A stretch of 16,259 nucleotides of DNA from Gammaproteobacteria bacterium (GTDB lineage: Bacteria; Pseudomonadota; Gammaproteobacteria; HK1), in NCBI GenBank assembly GCA_022822245.1, contig JAJECB010000179.1, positions 1 to 16,259 of the forward strand, given 5' to 3'. A program made the position numbers and the translations under genes. The notes under the pieces are model-generated. The model was not told the origin of the DNA and searched no databases. It saw only the letters and a list, made by a program, of their open reading frames with translations. This document shows positions 13,659 to 16,259 of this stretch, one piece after another. Within the stretch, counting starts at the first letter, position 1, and each line of letters begins with the position of its first letter.

Positions 13659-14438
13659 ATGACCGAATACCAGTACTGCACCGCGGAGCGGGACGGCCGC
13701 CTCCTCGTCGTCACCATCAACCGGCCGGAGGTAATGAACGCGATCCACCCGCCCGCGAGCTTCGAGCTCGAGCGGGTCTTCGACGACTTCGCGGCCGACC
13801 CCGAGCTCTGGGTGGCCATCGTCACCGGGGCCGGCGACCGGGCGTTCAGCGCCGGCAACGACCTCAAGTACCAGGCGGCCGGCAACGAGATGACCCGCCC
13901 GAAGACCTTCTTCGGCGGCCTCACCGCGCGCTTCGACCTCACCAAGCCGGTCATCGCGGCCGTCAACGGGGTCGCGATGGGGGGCGGCTTCGAGCTCGCC
14001 CTCGCGTGCGACATCATCGTCGCTTCCGAGCGCGCGATCTTCGCCCTGCCGGAGCCCCGGGTCGGGCTCGCGGCGCTCGCCGGGGGCCTCGTCCGGCTGC
14101 CGCGGATCATCGGCCAGAAGCGGGCGATGGGCATGATCCTCACCGCGCGCCGGGTCGGTGCCGTGGAGGGCCTCGAGCTCGGTTTCGTGAACGAGGTGGT
14201 GCCGCACGAGGAGCTCCTCCCCGCCGCGCGGCGCTGGGCGGACCAGATCCTCGAGTGCTCGCCGATGTCGATCCGCGCCTCGAAGGAGGTGTTCTACGCG
14301 GCGCCGGACGCGCCCGACCTCGAGACCGCCATCGCCGGCGACTATCCCGGGGTGCGCGCGATGCGGGCGAGCGAGGACTTCGTCGAGGGCCCCCTCGCGT
14401 TCGCCGAGAAGCGCCCTCCCGCGTGGAAGGGGCGCTGA
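13659..14438 (+). CDS. Enoyl-CoA hydratase/isomerase family protein (crotonase)
   Basis: A 259-residue crotonase that most likely adds water across the double bond of an enoyl-CoA made by an acyl-CoA dehydrogenase. The oxyanion-hole segments RAFSAGNDLK (62-70) and NGVAMGGGFELALACDII (103-120) are present. Both catalytic glutamates of true hydratases appear, as Glu112 (GGFELA) and Glu132 (FALPEPRVGLAALAGG). The FALPEPRVGL stretch resembles carnitinyl-CoA dehydratase-type members. GGAG lies 6 nt before the ATG; the frame is open upstream but without crotonase features. Its stop is followed after one base by the next ATG, so the two are translationally coupled. Its substrate may be a branched, cyclic or betaine-type acyl-CoA. 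Confidence 0.92.
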   Translation: MTEYQYCTAERDGRLLVVTINRPEVMNAIHPPASFELERVFDDFAADPELWVAIVTGAGDRAFSAGNDLKYQAAGNEMTRPKTFFGGLTARFDLTKPVIAAVNGVAMGGGFELALACDIIVASERAIFALPEPRVGLAALAGGLVRLPRIIGQKRAMGMILTARRVGAVEGLELGFVNEVVPHEELLPAARRWADQILECSPMSIRASKEVFYAAPDAPDLETAIAGDYPGVRAMRASEDFVEGPLAFAEKRPPAWKGR

Positions 14439-14439
14439 G

Positions 14440-15159
14440 ATGGCCGCCCCAAGTGCAGGCGGTTCGGCCGGCGGCAGGACCGCCCTCATCATCGGCACCG
14501 GACCCGGCCTCAGCGCCTCGCTTGCCCGGCGGTGCTCCGCCGAGGGCATGCGGGTCGCGGTTGCGGCCCGCGACACCGCGAAGCTCGCCGATGTCTGCGC
14601 GGCCTCCGACGCGCGCGCCTACCGGTGCGATGCGACGGCGCGGGGCGAGGTGGAGGCGCTCTTCGATTCGGTCGAGGCGGATCTCGGGACGCCCCACTTC
14701 GTGGTCTACAACCCGGGGGCAAGGGCGCACGGCCCGATCACCGACATCGACCCCGGGGACGTGGAGCGGGCCCTCATGGTGGGCTGCTTCGGCGGGTTCC
14801 TGGTCGGGCAGACGGCCGCGAAACGGCTCCTCCCGGGGCAGGGCGGGGCCATCTTCTTCACCGGCGCCACCGCGAGCGTCAAGGGTTACCCGCATTCGGC
14901 CGCCTTCGCGATGGGCAAGTTCGGGCTCCGCGGGCTCGCCCAGAGCATGGCCCGGGAGCTCGCCCCGCAGGGGATCCACGTCGCCCACTTCGTGATCGAC
15001 GGGCAGATCCGGAGCGATCTGCGCGGGCGGATCGACACCGGGGACGATGCCTACCTCGACCCGGACGCGATCGCGGACACCTACTGGAACGTCTACCGCC
15101 AGCACCGGAGCTCGTGGACCTGGGAGGTCGAGGTCCGGCCCTGGGTCGAGACGTTCTGA
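14440..15159 (+). CDS. Atypical SDR-fold protein lacking the catalytic tyrosine
   Basis: A 239-residue SDR homologue that departs from the classical pattern. The nucleotide loop reads IIGTGPGLSASLARR instead of TGxxxGIG, NAG is replaced by YNPGARAHGP, and the catalytic region FFTGATASVKGY...SAAFAMGKFGLRG has Phe156 where Tyr is expected, although Lys160 is kept. The usual Ser position falls near Ala143. The C-terminus IHVAHFVIDGQIRSDLRGR is otherwise SDR-like and ends TWEVEVRPWVETF. A recognised but uncharacterised SDR subgroup shares the AFAMGKF stretch (from memory). It starts one base after the crotonase stop and ends 10 nt before the CoA-transferase, so it is surely part of that operon. 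It may bind nucleotide without standard dehydrogenase chemistry, or use another acid-base residue. Confidence 0.87.
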   Translation: MAAPSAGGSAGGRTALIIGTGPGLSASLARRCSAEGMRVAVAARDTAKLADVCAASDARAYRCDATARGEVEALFDSVEADLGTPHFVVYNPGARAHGPITDIDPGDVERALMVGCFGGFLVGQTAAKRLLPGQGGAIFFTGATASVKGYPHSAAFAMGKFGLRGLAQSMARELAPQGIHVAHFVIDGQIRSDLRGRIDTGDDAYLDPDAIADTYWNVYRQHRSSWTWEVEVRPWVETF

Positions 15160-15169
15160 GTTCGGCCCG

Positions 15170-16259
15170 ATGAGCCAGGCGTTCGAAGGGATCCGGGTCG
15201 TCGACTTCACCCAGGTCGTGGCCGGTCCGGTCGCGACCTACCAGCTCGGACTGCTCGGGGCGGAGATCATCAAGGTTGAGTCGGCCGCGGGCGGCGACAT
15301 CGCGCGCGGGATGCTCGACATCGCCGGCTTCGGCCGCGGCGAGATGGCGCCCGCGTTCATCGGCGTCAACCACAACAAGCGCTCGATCGCGGTCGATCTC
15401 AAGCGCCCGGAGGGGCGCGCGGCCGTCGAGCGCATCGTCCGCCGGGCCGACGTCCTGGTCGAGAACTTCAAGCCGGGGGTCATCGGACGCCTCGGCTTCG
15501 ACTACGAGACGGTGCGCGCGTGGCGGCCGTCGATCGTCTACTGCTCGATCTCGGGCTATGGTCAGGAGGGGCCGCGCCGTTCGATGGCCGCGTTCGACGG
15601 AGCGATCCAGGCCTCGTCGGGGATGATGGCCGCGAACGGCCACGAGGAGACCGGGCCGACCCGGACGGTGTCCCCGATCATCGACGTCACCACCGGCATG
15701 ATGGCCGCGTTCGCCATCGCCTCGGCCCTCCACCGCCGGCGGGCGACGGGTGCGGGCCAGTTCCTCGACGTGGCGATGCTCGATTCGGCCGTGTCCCTCC
15801 TCAACCCCTTGTACAACAACCATCTCGCGACCGGGGAGGAGCCGGAGCTCCTCGGCAACCAATCCCTGACGAGGATGCCGACGGCGAACGTGTTCCCGAC
15901 CGCGGACGGGCATGTCCAGGTCACCGCGCTCACCGCCGCGCAGGTCGACCGCCTGCTCGACGCCCTCGGGTGCCCCGAGCTCCGGGAGGACCCCCGCTTC
16001 GCGACCGAGCCCGAGCTCATCGCGAACGGCGCGGCGATGCGCGAGAAGCTCTGCGAACGCCTGCGGCGCGAGACCACGCACGCGTGGCTCGATCGCCTCG
16101 AAGCGGCGCGGGTGCCCGCCGCGCCCATCTCGAGCTTCCCCGAGGTCATGGCCGACCCGCAGCTCCAGGCCCGCGGCCTCACCGCCACCCTTCCCGCTCC
16201 GGCGATGCTCGGGCGTGCGGAGCTGACCAGCGTCGCCACCGGATACGTCGCGAGCGCGG
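15170..16259 (+). CDS. CaiB/BaiF family class III CoA-transferase (3' end cut by window edge)
   Basis: A family III CoA-transferase, which moves CoA between carboxylic acids through an aspartyl-CoA thioester. The 363 visible residues begin MSQAFEGIRVVDFTQVVAGP and continue with LLGAEIIKVESAAGGD, NHNKRSIAVDLKRPEGR, ADVLVENFKPGVIGRLGFDY and YCSISGYGQEGP. The nucleophile is Asp172 in SPIIDVTTGMMAAFAIA, placed by eye against formyl-CoA transferase Asp169. ATG 15170 lies 10 nt after the preceding stop. The frame is still open at 16259; family members are about 380-410 residues, so little is missing. In this operon it would charge the pathway acid with CoA, feeding the crotonase and the SDRs. L-carnitine, bile acid, succinyl-CoA and branched-acid members exist; the acid is not identifiable here. 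Confidence 0.92.
   Translation, partial: MSQAFEGIRVVDFTQVVAGPVATYQLGLLGAEIIKVESAAGGDIARGMLDIAGFGRGEMAPAFIGVNHNKRSIAVDLKRPEGRAAVERIVRRADVLVENFKPGVIGRLGFDYETVRAWRPSIVYCSISGYGQEGPRRSMAAFDGAIQASSGMMAANGHEETGPTRTVSPIIDVTTGMMAAFAIASALHRRRATGAGQFLDVAMLDSAVSLLNPLYNNHLATGEEPELLGNQSLTRMPTANVFPTADGHVQVTALTAAQVDRLLDALGCPELREDPRFATEPELIANGAAMREKLCERLRRETTHAWLDRLEAARVPAAPISSFPEVMADPQLQARGLTATLPAPAMLGRAELTSVATGYVASA

Overview
The window is a gene-dense, very GC-rich stretch (roughly 70% G+C by eye) of a bacterial chromosome. It holds 15 protein-coding genes, two of them cut by the window ends (the gentisate dioxygenase at the left and the CoA-transferase at the right). I saw no rRNA, tRNA, CRISPR array, phage gene or transposase. 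The gene content (short-chain dehydrogenases, acyl-CoA dehydrogenases, a crotonase, a class III CoA-transferase, a luciferase-like flavoenzyme) is typical of metabolically versatile soil, sediment or host-associated bacteria. High-GC Pseudomonadota, Actinomycetota or uncultured high-GC lineages would all fit, and the sequence alone does not let me choose.

Left part (1-4704): a gentisate 1,2-dioxygenase gene runs leftward. Diverging from it are an NAD-type SDR, a GMC-family FAD oxidoreductase and a 2-keto-4-pentenoate hydratase/FAH-fold enzyme. These are oxidation and ring-cleavage type functions. The GMC gene stands out by codon use (Leu CTG favoured, whereas its neighbours strongly favour CTC).

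Middle part (4724-10017): a luciferase-like flavin monooxygenase runs leftward and converges on the hydratase with a 19-nt gap. A 338-nt spacer with two inverted repeats follows. Next come two adjacent acyl-CoA dehydrogenase-like genes, one of which lacks the usual flavin-site signature and so looks like the partner subunit of a heteromeric enzyme. A 147-nt spacer with an REP-like 21-nt inverted repeat separates them from a leftward pair: a Zn-binding GFA protein and an isopenicillin N synthase-family Fe(II) dioxygenase.

Right part (10272-16259): a class III (glutamate-1-semialdehyde aminomutase-like) PLP enzyme runs rightward and converges on a leftward SDR. A rightward four-gene run then holds an SDR, an enoyl-CoA hydratase, an atypical SDR lacking the catalytic tyrosine, and a class III CoA-transferase that continues past the window.

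Taken together this is an accessory catabolic region. CoA-transferase, paired acyl-CoA dehydrogenases, crotonase and SDRs could make up a beta-oxidation-like module without a thiolase, next to ring-cleavage genes. The substrate cannot be read from the sequence. I found no clearly novel defence or mobile system. The most unusual items are the degenerate acyl-CoA dehydrogenase pair, the Tyr-less SDR, the palindromic intergenic elements and the codon-atypical GMC gene.
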